From: Toxorhynchites rutilus septentrionalis
Lineage: Eukaryota; Arthropoda; Insecta; Diptera; Culicidae
Direction: 5' to 3'
Assembly (NCBI RefSeq): GCF_029784135.1
Contig: NC_073746.1
Span: 300,211,614 to 300,275,613 of the forward strand
Length of the DNA stretch: 64,000 nt
The notes beneath the pieces are model-generated. The model saw nothing but the letters and a program-made list of their open reading frames with translations, did not search any database and was not told the origin of the DNA. Positions 11,950 to 21,325 of the stretch are shown piece by piece. The stretch's first letter is position 1, and each line of letters begins with the position of its first letter. The position numbers and the translations under genes were made by a program.

Positions 11950-14230
11950 GTACAGTGATAGCGAAAACAAAAAATACACTGCTAATGTAAGTCATTTTTC
12001 TTAATTTGTGAACTAATTTTGTATGACTATATTATTACGTTGATGTCCTGGCAAAGTAGGTAATTTTCTGCCATAACATACAAAAGAAAATATGCACATG
12101 ATTTGCTGCAGTATATATGCATATCCGCTGCTATAAATCTGGCACTGTACATAGCTGGTATGAATTCTCGACACTCAAATACATATATGCTTTATCGCTC
12201 GAAAGTCTTCGTCTAAAATGTAAACTCCATCATCATCATCACTGTCGTCATTTTCCATCACCCAAATCCGAAATTTAATAAAACATCCTGCGAAAAGGGT
12301 TCCCAAACGACATCCCTGCCCCTGTTTAATCCCAGCAGTGCACTGATTTCCTGCTTCAAATAATAATAATAATACAAAAGGCCAACACAGCGCACGCATA
12401 CGCACCCTCGCATTAATTATTAAATATAGAAATTAAATCGTTGCCGCGTTATTTAAAGCCGGCGGAGACCGGGGCATTATTATCATCCCATTTTTTTTTA
12501 GGTTTCTGCGAGGTGATGCGGAAAGGGATTTGAAATCAGAGCCTCTGCACAAAATGTCGTCCTCACAGCCCTTTTTCTTTCTTCCCGCCAGACTACGTCA
12601 CACGAGCTCTCGTCAAACTTCACGTCAAATGGGTGATTTAATAAAACAAATTCCGCTGTCGGTACACATGGCGAATCCTGGATGTTTCATAGCGTGGAGT
12701 AAAAAACCCGAACGTAAGAAACAGGGGTTCGCCCAAAAATTGGCTTACCCTCTAGCGGAAAACGGTAAACACTGCGGCAGCCTCTTTCCCGACCGGGAGT
12801 TTGTTTTATTCCGCTGCGCTTTGGCAAACAATAACAATATTCCGAGAACCCTTTTTGCCAGCCAGGGATTCGGCCCATTGCTAATGACAACGAAACCTCT
12901 TCCGATTCGGAAGGGTTTGGGCGGGAAAACTTTTAATGAGCGACAATCGGTTGACTGTTGGTGGATCCGTTGGCAGAAATTCATCCCTTCTGGAGGGAGG
13001 TCTACTTTGGCCAGGAATTGAAATTTTTGAGTGCTTCGCAAACAGAGAGCGTCGAGTGGCGGTTAATCGAATTAAGGGCACTAATGGCCGCGGCGGAGAA
13101 GGACGCCATTATTGCTACGGTGGATTTAAGCAATATTCCATCCATTGACAGCGTTTCTACACAATGACAAGCGTGATATAATCTGTAACATAGGAATTGC
13201 ACTTCAGTTGGAAGAAAAACACAGCGATTCTCGTTAGGCATTTATGCAAATAACGTCTCCTGCCGTCTTCAAACCTCAACGAGCATTGCGTTGATGGGAA
13301 GAATAACAGAAGCAGCACCATCGAAGACAATTTCTTCTATCTCCTGTTCTGCCTGGACGGAATCAAAATTCTTCCAAAACGACTCTTTCACTCGATACTT
13401 TTGTTTGGAGTGTAAACAACTTGCCCTTAACTCGTTCTTCAAACTTTACACACTTCGGGAAGCGGGCGATAAGAGTTTTCTGCAGTTTATTCTAATGTTA
13501 ATGTGTCCCCGGGAACCCATAGTCGGAGATTGAAAAAATAAAGATTTCTTGGGTAAATAGACACCGGCTCAGAAGGCTTAACCCTCTCGAGCCGAAACTG
13601 TCGCTGTCATTGTTACCGAGAAGTGATACCTCGTCCGCAGCCTCTTCTGGCAGTTTAGAGCGTTTCGAGTGAATTCAAGAAGCCGATCGCAAACAGTGCT
13701 TTTCCCCCTTTTCTTCTGTTAGTGTAATCATTTGTCACCCGAGTGTGAGACCTCCCAAATCGTGACGCTTCCCCGGAAATTTGTCGTGTTTTGCTTCGTG
13801 CAGGATCAACACTGGAAGGAGGTGTTAATTGTCCTTGGCCTGGGCGGGACTTTGAAGGTGCTCCGGTTGGGACCGCTAATTGAAGGTCCCCGCTTTTCGG
13901 TAGCAGGTAACAGGGACGTGCGACGCAAGGAGATGTGATGCCCTGTCGGAAATAAAGGACTAAAGATAGAGTGCATTTATTTAATTGAATTTTTTCGGGG
14001 AAGTAAATCAAGGTATGCCACTCCTAGGGGAAAAAAGTGTGATTGGAATTGAACTTTGCTTGCAGAAGTTTATGTGAGTGAGACACGCAACAAACCGATC
14101 AATAATATGGGAGTTCCAGTTTTCGTTGTGAAAAGTTTAACCACACAACATTGAGCTCGGTCTACGAAAAATATTTTGTAAATGTTTATTCTTTACTTTA
14201 TTGAAATGTTTATGTTTATGATATGTAATG
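11950..14230. other. Single-copy-looking non-coding island
   Basis: I see no repeat family and no recognisable protein. Several overlapping frames of 60-163 codons are open on both strands, which is the pattern of balanced composition, not of a gene. An AT-rich homeodomain-like cluster (ATTAATTATTAAATATAG) lies at about 12412-12430. A small ATC repeat lies at about 12228-12245. It could be regulatory or intronic DNA of a nearby gene, by inference. Confidence 0.45.
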
Positions 14231-14239
14231 TACAATATA

Positions 14240-15536
14240 AAGGGTGTGTCACATCAAATTGCATCACGGAAAAAACGCTGTAGAAATTTAATTTTTAGGA
14301 ATTATTTCTTCAGCTTTCGCTTATAATCAGATAAGAGTGTATAGATCATGTTGAGCATGCTTCACTGTCAATTTTTCGTAAATTTGGAAAAATGTCGTCG
14401 AACGAAAAAGAGCGTCGTGAATTAATCCTGTGCACTCATTTCGAGAATCCGGAGTTGTCACATCAGGACATCGGTAAGATGCTGGGAATCGTCCAATCCA
14501 CGGTCAGCAGAGTACTAAAACGATACATCGAGAACCTCACCATCGACCGGAAGGTGAAGAACGGCAAAACTAGATGCTCCGTCAGTGAAAAAGATCACAA
14601 GCGCGTAGTTAAGCAGTTTAGACGTGATCCGAGAAGTTCGATCCGGGATGTCGCCAATAAGGTGAATTTGTCAAGTTCATTCGTCTAGCGGACCAAGCAG
14701 CGGGAGGGCCTGCGTACATACAAGGTTCAGAAGGATCCTAACCGCGACGAAAGGCAAAACATGGTGGGGAAGACGCGAGTCCGGAAGCTGTACACCGAAA
14801 TGCTGACGAAGCCACATTGCCTGGTAATGGACGACGAAACCTACGTCAAAGCGGACTTTCGTCAGCTGCCGGGCCTGTTGTTCTTCTCCGCAGAGGACAA
14901 ATTCAGCGTTCCGGAGGAGATTCGCAAGCAGAAACTATCCAAGTTTGCCAAAAAGTACATGGTGTGGCAAGCGATCTGCTCTTGCGGAAAGCGGAGCGCC
15001 CCCTTCGTGATGACCGGTACGGTAAACGGGCAGGTTTACCTTAAGGAGTGCCTACAGAAGCGCTTACTACCACTATTGAAGCAGCACGAGGGCCCGACCA
15101 TCTTCTGGCCGGATCTCGCTTCGTGCCACTATTCCAAGGACGTGTTGGAGTGGTACGAAGCCAACGGGGTCACCTTCGTGCCAAAGGAAATGAACCCGCC
15201 CAACGCGCCGGAGCTTCGCCCAATAGAGAAATATTGGGCGATTATGAAGCAGGCCTGCCGGAAGAACCCAAAAGTTGTCAAATCGGAGGCGGACTTCAAG
15301 AGAAAATGGATTTCTGTTCAAAAAAACTACAACCTGACGTTGTACAGAACCTTATGGACGGGGTAAAGAGGAAGGTGCGAGCATACGGGCTTGGGCTCGA
15401 AGTATGAATTAAAAAGAAAATGTCAAAAGTTGTTTAATAGTTTTTATTTTACTGTCTAAAATTTTCAAAGGATCGGTCTAATGGGCGAATTTCTACAGCG
15501 TTTTTTCCGTGATGCAATTTGATGTGACACACCCTT
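14240..15536 (+). mobile_element. Tc1-like DNA transposon, DD37E (ITmD37E type), nearly complete
   Basis: The terminal inverted repeats begin AAGGGTGTGTCACATCAAAT and match over about 45 bases with no difference that I could find. TA flanks lie at 14238-14239 and 15537-15538. Length is 1297 bp, usual for an IS630/Tc1/mariner element. It encodes one transposase frame on the plus strand with two lesions. Near-identical ends suggest recent movement. The DD37E spacing is known from mosquito ITmD37E elements. Confidence 0.95.
14392..15406 (+). pseudogene. DD37E transposase with one nonsense codon and a late frameshift
   Basis: The enzyme would cut and paste its own element at TA sites. The N-terminus (MSSNEKERRELILC) leads into helix-turn-helix DNA-binding segments (HQDIGKMLGIVQSTVSRVLK, then SIRDVANKVNLS). 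A TAG at 14686-14688 interrupts the frame, and reading resumes in the same frame with RTKQREGLRTYKVQ. Catalytic residues are visible: the first Asp in VMDDETYVKADF, the second in WPDLASCHYS, and Glu in LRPIEKYW. There are 37 residues between the second Asp and the Glu. Near 15320 a run of seven A's appears to have slipped. The next frame then gives the expected ending, KLQPDVVQNLMDGVKRKV. Total length is about 335 codons. Confidence 0.9.
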
Positions 15537-15639
15537 TATTGGGAATTATCTTGCTGTCTACAGGTGTTTGCCAGTCTTAACACTTGGTATGCTGGCAAAG
15601 TATTTTACGTTTTTTGCAGTTTATCACCGGAGCGCAAAT

Positions 15640-16060
15640 CACTTAAAAATATTAGTTTGGGGAAAAAGTAACCCATTATTTTTGGGTGAAATTCAAACAC
15701 AATTTTCAATACGCTTCGGATTGTCCGATTTGGGTCAAATATGCACCGTTATATTGTAAAATATTGCTTCATAATGTCTCTACCATAGATGTCGTAGTCT
15801 TTATCGGGGAAAAACTCTAGCAATAGATTTTTACAATCTTCTCATGATCCCAATTTCTTATCACTCTGGAAAATTTGCAATGCAAGAAAAAGGTGCTAAT
15901 CGCTTGGTGCTATGTCCGGACTATATGGTGGATGCATTAAAACATACCAATCAAGCTCTCGGAATTGTGTGACCTTGCGTTGTCCTGATGGGACACAACG
16001 CCTCTTCTGTTGGCCAATTTTTGACGTTTCTGGTCAACCGTTAGCTTCGAACGGTTCATT
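15640..16060 (-). pseudogene. Mariner-like transposase fossil
   Basis: On the minus strand broken frames give SHQDNARSHNS, then a sequence resembling the PPYSPDIAPSD motif with frame breaks, and near the end YNGAYLTQIGQSEAY. These match the second and third catalytic regions and the C-terminus of DD34D mariners. A terminal-repeat-like stretch (TTAGTTTGGGGAAAAAGT) is at about 15650. There are many frame breaks, so the copy is old. Its boundary next to 16060 is unclear. Confidence 0.75.
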
Positions 16061-16069
16061 TGCTGAGAC

Positions 16070-17139
16070 GAGACATGGCAATAGGGGGCCGATTCCGGAC
16101 CACTTTTCGTGTCAAACTCGGATCACTCGCCACTCGGCTCCTGATTGGTTGATGAGGAAAATAATTGACAAAGATAAATATACAAGAATGGGATATCCCA
16201 CTTTTTAAAGTGTTGCCAAAAATATAAAAAAATCAATAATAGCTGCATTCACATTTCAATTTAGTGAAAATTTATACTATCGATTCATTATATATTTTCG
16301 TTTCTTTTAAGTCTTCTGTTCTGTTCCCTGAAGAGAGTGAAATTTTCGGCAAATTCGTTTCTGGGATAGTTTCAACCTGGCTCTGAAATCAAAAAACGTT
16401 TTCGGGTTACGAATGAGGCGATTTATTGGTGTGCGTCACATAGCCTGAAATGTTTATAATCGCGATGAAAAATATATCGTGTATTACTCTCTTTTAGCAG
16501 GGCCGAAGGCAGTTTTGAATAGTTAAAATTTGAATGAAAATTTCTACTTCATGTTGTTTGATTATGAAACACATGTAGTCCAGACATTTACTGATCTATT
16601 TGCCTATATTTTTCTTGTTATTTCCAAGAAGACTTACCATTATAATAAAAAGTCATTATCAAACAAAGTTTTCGTTTGGAATTTTTTCCCAACTCCCGAA
16701 AAAAACGTGCTACTTTATTACATAGAATATATATTCGATACGAAAAAGGTAATTTTCATTCATAATTTTTATTTTTATAGCATGCTTATTCTACCTTAAA
16801 ATCTGTAACCATGTAACCATTCTTAATGAAAGCCAATGCCGTTAACACGAATATACCCTACAAAATTAGAACTTTAGTTGGATTCCGATTAGAGATGTGC
16901 CATCCACTCATGAGTTGTTCATTCGGATCGCTTCATCATAGTGAGCGGATTCGGATCGGCTCGCATTAAAAAAAAAACGCAGCTCATCAGCTCATTACGG
17001 AGCTAGAGAGCTGGTGAGCTGCTGAGCTGATAAGCGGCTGAGCTGCTGGGCTGTTGAGCTGATTTGATTTGAATAGTTTTTCCAATTCCTAGCATATCAT
17101 ATATCGTATATCTAGCATATTGGAACCTAAATAAACATA
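16070..17139. other. AT-rich gap with a GAGCTG-rich simple repeat
   Basis: There is no recognisable gene. At about 16980-17060 the sequence is an imperfect array of GAGCTG/GAGCTGCT units, next to a short CTCATGAGTTGTTCATTCGG motif. The rest is AT-rich without a family that I can name. Confidence 0.5.
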
Positions 17140-17214
17140 TTAGGCTGTCAAAAAAGTCCTGCGGTATTTTTTTGAATTTTCATTTGTTCATAAAATTAGT
17201 TACAATCATCTGTT

Positions 17215-18165
17215 TCAAGTCAAATATGCGCCGTTTTGTTCGATGACTTGTTCCCAACGAGATGCCAACTTCATAATACCCCTGTTATAGAAGCTCGCTT
17301 CCATATTGGCAAAAAACTCGGATAGCCAATTTTCACAGGCCTCTTTAGTGGCTAACTTCTGACTACCTAGCTCGTTCGCCATGGACAAAAACAGGTGGTA
17401 GTCACTTGGTGCAAGGTCCGGACTATACGGTGGATGCAAAAGAACCTCCCATCCGAGCTCCCGGAGCTTCTGGCGCGTCACCAAAGAAGTGTGTGGCCTG
17501 GCGTTGTCCTGATGGAAGACAATGCGGCCTCTGTTTATTAAAGATGGTCTCCTCTTCATGAGTGCTACCTTCAAGCGGTCCAGTTGTTGGCAGTACAGGT
17601 CCGAATTGAGCGTTTGGCCATAGGGAAGCAGCTCATAATAGATTATTCCTTGGAAATCCCACCAAACACACAGCAGAACCTTTGTGGCCGTTAATGAGGG
17701 CTTGGCCACCGTCTGAGCCGCTTCAGCGGGCTTCGACCACGACCGTTTGCGCTTCACGTTGTCGTAAGTGACCCACTTTTCATCGCCAGTCACCATCCGC
17801 TTCAGAAACGGGTCGATTTTGTTGCGATTCAGCAGCGATTCACATGCGTCGATACGGTCAAAGATGTTGTTTTGCGTCAACGTGTGGCACCCATACATCG
17901 AGCTTCTTTGTGAATCCAAGCTTTGATGACTTATCCCCAGCTCTTGGCCGATGCTCTACGGCTGCTACTATGCCGGTCTTTCTCGGCTAATTCAGCCATT
18001 TTGTCGCAATTTTCGACGACCTCTACACCAGAACGAAAACGTTGAAACCATCGTTGTGCGGTGGAAATGGAAACTGTATCGGGTCCATAAACTGCACAAA
18101 TTTTATTGGCAGCTTGAGATGCATTTTTGCCTTTGTCATAGTAGTACTGTAAAATATGTCGGATT
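17215..18165 (-). pseudogene. Mariner DD34D transposase, interrupted
   Basis: The C-terminal 234 codons (17919-17215) are open and hold the catalytic motifs: VTGDEKWVTYDN, HQDNARPHTS and YSPDLAPSDYHLF. Thirty-four residues lie between the last two aspartates. The frame ends EQNGAYLT. Upstream, 18165-17920 encodes the helix-turn-helix part (KIRHILQYYYDKGKNASQAA, then TAQRWFQRFRSG), followed by an in-frame stop near 17925. Further upstream the sequence is cut by a SINE at 18174-18450. It is not functional. Confidence 0.9.
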
Positions 18166-18173
18166 TTCTCTTT

Positions 18174-18450
18174 TTTTTTTTTTTTTTTTTTTATCTTCGC
18201 TTATTTTTCGTCGGCCTATTTCCGCCACTTTAGTGCCAATCACCGACATCAGGGAGGCGACTCCACCTGTTCCTACCTATCAGACTCAACAACTCATGAG
18301 CCGGGCCAACTTCTTTTACTTCCGCTCCGAAGGAAGACGTAACCAGAGATTTTTCGCCTCAGAAAATCCCAACGACGCCAGCTGGGATTGAACCCAGGCC
18401 GATCGGATTGTGAGGCTGTTACGCTAACCATACAACCACTGGCGCCGTCT
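18174..18450 (-). mobile_element. tRNA-derived SINE inside the mariner
   Basis: Read on the minus strand it begins with a tRNA-like head. An A-box region (GTGGTTGTATGGTTAGCG) is followed by a B box (GGGTTCAATCCC). A unique body follows, then an A tail, seen here as a run of T's at about 18171-18192. The 12-bp target duplication GATTTTCTCTTT lies at 18162-18173 and 18451-18462. The head differs from the two Feilai-type copies in this window, so it is a different SINE family. RNA polymerase III would be expected to transcribe it. Confidence 0.9.
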
Positions 18451-18859
18451 GATTTTCTCTTTATTTTGCTCCATATTTGCGACACTATAACTCACGAACG
18501 ACTTAACCAAACAAAACACTGTCAAGGACTATATTATAGCGCGCAAAAATACCTTTCCAACAAGCTATAATATGACTCGATACAATGAATACAACTAGAA
18601 CTACGCGCTTAGAGGCGAATGAACTGCAAAGTTTAAAGCCTCTTAAAAACAAAGAAAGAAGAAGAAGAACTACGCGCTTACAACGACACCTCGCGGAAAT
18701 ACCGCAGGACTTTTTTGACAGCCTAATACAATCATACATACATACAAGAAAAACTGAATAGAGGCTAAGTTGTAGTTTGGGAAACGTATAATCTAATTTC
18801 AGTACTGTTAGTAATTGAACCAGAGTTGAATTATAGTCCCTTAATAAATAAAATAAATC

Positions 18860-18925
18860 ATAAATTAAAATTCGATTCCTCGATTCCCAGGAGCTGCATT
18901 CCTCGATTCCCAGGAGCTGCACATG
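18860..18925. repeat. Two-copy 25-bp tandem repeat
   Basis: CCTCGATTCCCAGGAGCTGC occurs twice in a row at about 18876-18920, at the 3' edge of the P-element coding remnant. It looks like local slippage or end duplication. Confidence 0.75.
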
Positions 18926-20379
18926 TCGCACATGCTGCATCATGCATTAGATCGTACACTAATCGGGCCATGTACTTCAAATGAGCAATATCTTCATCAT
19001 ACCTCTGATGATTGGATAAGCTCAGGACTCTTTCTTCGGCTCGATTATTTATAACATCAAACCATCTTGAAAGATCTTTCACGAAGCATGCTGTCGGGAA
19101 AAGTTCCGGTAGATTTTCAGTTTCGACATAATATTTGAATGCTGCGGCTACTGTACCATTGTGCTCCCGTGGCCGAGTGGTTAGGGTCATAACTAACATG
19201 CCGGGTGTTCGATTCCCGTTCTGGTCGGGGGAATTTTTCGTCAAAGAAATTTCCTCCGACTTGCACTGTGATCACGCGTATTCTAGAGCTTGCCACTCAG
19301 AATGCATTCAAGGCGTGTTATTTGGCATAGAAATCTCAACTGAGTACTAATAAAAAAAAATGACGCAAGTAATACTACGCTGAGACGGCGAAGTTCCTCT
19401 AGGAACGTTAGTGCCATTGAAGAAGAAGAAGGCTACTGTACCATTGCAATATTTTGTTACATTACACACCTTCATCTTATCAACAGATGATGTTTTATTT
19501 TCAAAGCATACATCTGAAGGTGTCAATTTGTGACGTAGACGCAGCATGTTTTTTTTTCAAGTTCACTACAGTGGTTAAGTGACTGCGACGAACGACGTTT
19601 GATTCCAATTTTTTCTCACTGACCTACCAATCCGGAACTGTAATATAAACGTTGTTCAACCAACCATGCACCGTATTTTTGAATACGAGGACAGGATCGG
19701 GAACAATTTCTAATAAGCGATTCTCATCGAATGGGTGAATCATTGAAGCAGAAAGCGAATCGTTTTTCCGGCTGAGATTGATCCCTAAGTCTTTCCACAA
19801 GTGCTGATTTTCTGAGCCGGAATCAGTTGTTATGAAGTGCAAATGTAGTTTGATTCCTTCTGTCCTCGAAATGATAGCCAATACCGCATTCTTCAAACAT
19901 TCATTCGCGACACTGTTTCCAGTAAACTCAAAAACTACGACCTGCTTCCAACGTGTTGCGATTCCGACTAGCATGAAAAATAAGGCTTCGCATGCAAGAG
20001 TATTGGAAACAGGGAGTTGTTGTTGTTCCAATGAGTTGCTTGGAGTTTTGGCAGAACTCTTTTGCTTCATCTAAACTCATTTCATCCAGAATCAATCCGC
20101 AGTCTTTCTCTTCCTCGGACAGTGTTGCGACCTTATACTCAAGAATCTCGAATATGTCCTCAAGAATACCTGTAAAATAACATGTTGAGCATCAGCATAT
20201 TACATAATTATAATAAAAATATTCCCGGACTGCAACGAACTCCTTCAACTTGACGGAGTAGAGTTTGGATGGAAGCAAATGGAAAGCCTCTTCGAATGAG
20301 CTTGTTATATCTTCCTTGACACGCAAAACGAATATGTAAGTTATCCGATATAGTTTCATTAGACCACTTCTTCACTTTT
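18890..20379 (-). pseudogene. P-element-type transposase remnant, split by a Feilai SINE
   Basis: The minus strand carries ordered pieces of a P/THAP9-like transposase. At 20378-20224 is KWSNETISDNLHIRFACQG and VEGVRCSPGI. After a likely short intron, with a TTTTACAG acceptor at about 20170, come LEDIFEILEYKV and GLILDEMSLDEA. Next, 20070-19624 has LVGIATRWKQVVVFEFTGNS, ITTDSGSENQHLWKDLGI and a VFKNTVHGWLNN segment. Then come LRLRHKLTPSDVCFENK and, beyond the SINE, FVKDLSRWFDVINNR. The order and the spacing of the RNase-H-like aspartates fit P transposases. At least one frameshift (about 20000-20040) and a stop (19624) break it. The 5' part, including any THAP domain, is missing because family A sequence abuts at 20380. 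Confidence 0.85.
19162..19430 (+). mobile_element. Feilai-type SINE, copy 1
   Basis: A tRNA-like head (TGGCCGAGTGGTTAG as the A-box region, GTTCGATTCCC as the B-box region) is followed by a body with GACTTGCACTGTGATCACGC. The tail is made of AAG triplets. The 16-bp target duplication GGCTACTGTACCATTG is perfect at 19146-19161 and 19431-19446. It inserted into the P transposase remnant. Family assignment rests on resemblance to Feilai of Aedes. The short 3' triplet tail is as expected for that family. Confidence 0.9.
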
Positions 20380-21310
20380 GACGTAGGATTACGTCTTTCG
20401 GGAACATATTGGGGTACAAATTGAAAATAGAAAATCGAGCACATCGTGAAAATTGTCCAATTTCAAACGCTTATTGCTCAGTCATTTCATGATGGATTGA
20501 TGAGATTTTTACGTCAATCAATTTCGGCACTCGGTAACAATTTTTTACAATGAATCAAATAATATATGTCTTGAAACTAGCTATCGAATAGTTGGAAATT
20601 CTCAATCCCTATCCTAACAGAAATACCCACTTCTGATTGGTCGAAATTGACAACACATGCGGCGGCTCATCTGCTTACAATTATTGGGCAGTTATTTTCT
20701 GATGGATTTACGAGATATTTGCATCAATCGATCTGAGCACTCTATAACAATTCATCACAATTGATAAAATAATATATCATATGAAACTAACTAGCAAACA
20801 ATAAAAAAAAGTCACAGGAGAGTTATGTCCGAGACACGACCGCATAGTTGACGTAGAATTCCGTTAGGCTATCTGTTGATTTTGGATATGTTTGAAGAAT
20901 TACATCGTTAAACTCTTTGATAATGATCTGGTGGCCTCCTACTTTCATGTATTTGCAATGCTGATTTCCCCCAGGCAGTTTGGTTTTGATGTCTCTGTTA
21001 GGGAACACATTTCGGTAGGAGTAAAAGTTCCCCCTACATTCACGTATTTGCAATGTCGATTTCCCCCAGGCAGCTTGGTTTTGATGGCTCTGTTAGCGAA
21101 TACATTTCGGTAGGAACAAAAGTTCCCCCTACTTTCATGTATTTGCAATGTCGATTTCCTCCAGGTAGTTTGGTTTAGATGTCTCTATTAGGGACCCGCT
21201 GCACGTGTCGTCAATTTTGACCAATCAGATGTGGGTATTCCAGTAGGATAGGGGTGAGATTTTTCAATTGTTCAATAGTTAGTTTCATGACATATATTAG
21301 TTTTTTTCAT
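20380..21310 (-). repeat. Family A sequence, copy 2 (inverted, rearranged)
   Basis: It starts with GACGTAGGATTACGTC next to the P remnant. It then runs as the complement of the 4085-4350 region: CCAATATGTTCCCGAAAG, GATTTTCAATTTGTACCCC and the CCAATCAGAAGTGGG block. At about 20826 is a variant end (GAGACACGACCGC followed by GACGTAGAATTCC). From 20940 the direction changes and a 95-bp tandem array follows, so two units are joined head to head or rearranged. There is no coding. Confidence 0.65.
20935..21190. repeat. 95-bp tandem repeat array inside family A
   Basis: The motif ATTTGCAATG recurs at 20951, 21046 and 21141, an exact 95-base step. Each unit carries CCCCCAGGCAG, TTGGTTTTGATG and ACATTTCGGTAGGA. 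Related arrays occur at about 3895-4045, 23165-23350 (inverted) and 57655-57910. Confidence 0.9.
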
Positions 21311-21325
21311 TATAAAAACAGGAAG

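Larger units (their letters stand above)
17140..18726 (-). mobile_element. Mariner (DD34D) element with nested SINE
   Basis: Terminal inverted repeats start TTAGGCTGTCAAAAAAGTCC and match for about 30 bases. TA flanks lie at 17138-17139 and 18727-18728. Without the SINE the element is about 1.3 kb, normal for mariner. The transposase is on the minus strand. Both ends are preserved, so this was a full-length copy before the SINE inserted. Confidence 0.93.

Noticed and set aside
12530..13021. 163-codon plus-strand frame as a gene
   Set aside because: Four other frames are open through the same bases on both strands. No family motif or splice context supports one of them.
19162..19235. Functional tRNA gene
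   Set aside because: The tRNA-like boxes are the head of a SINE with target duplications and a tail. The body lacks a complete tRNA fold.
20935..21190. CRISPR-like array
   Set aside because: The spacing is regular but whole 95-bp units repeat, with no unique spacers between short repeats. The context is eukaryotic.
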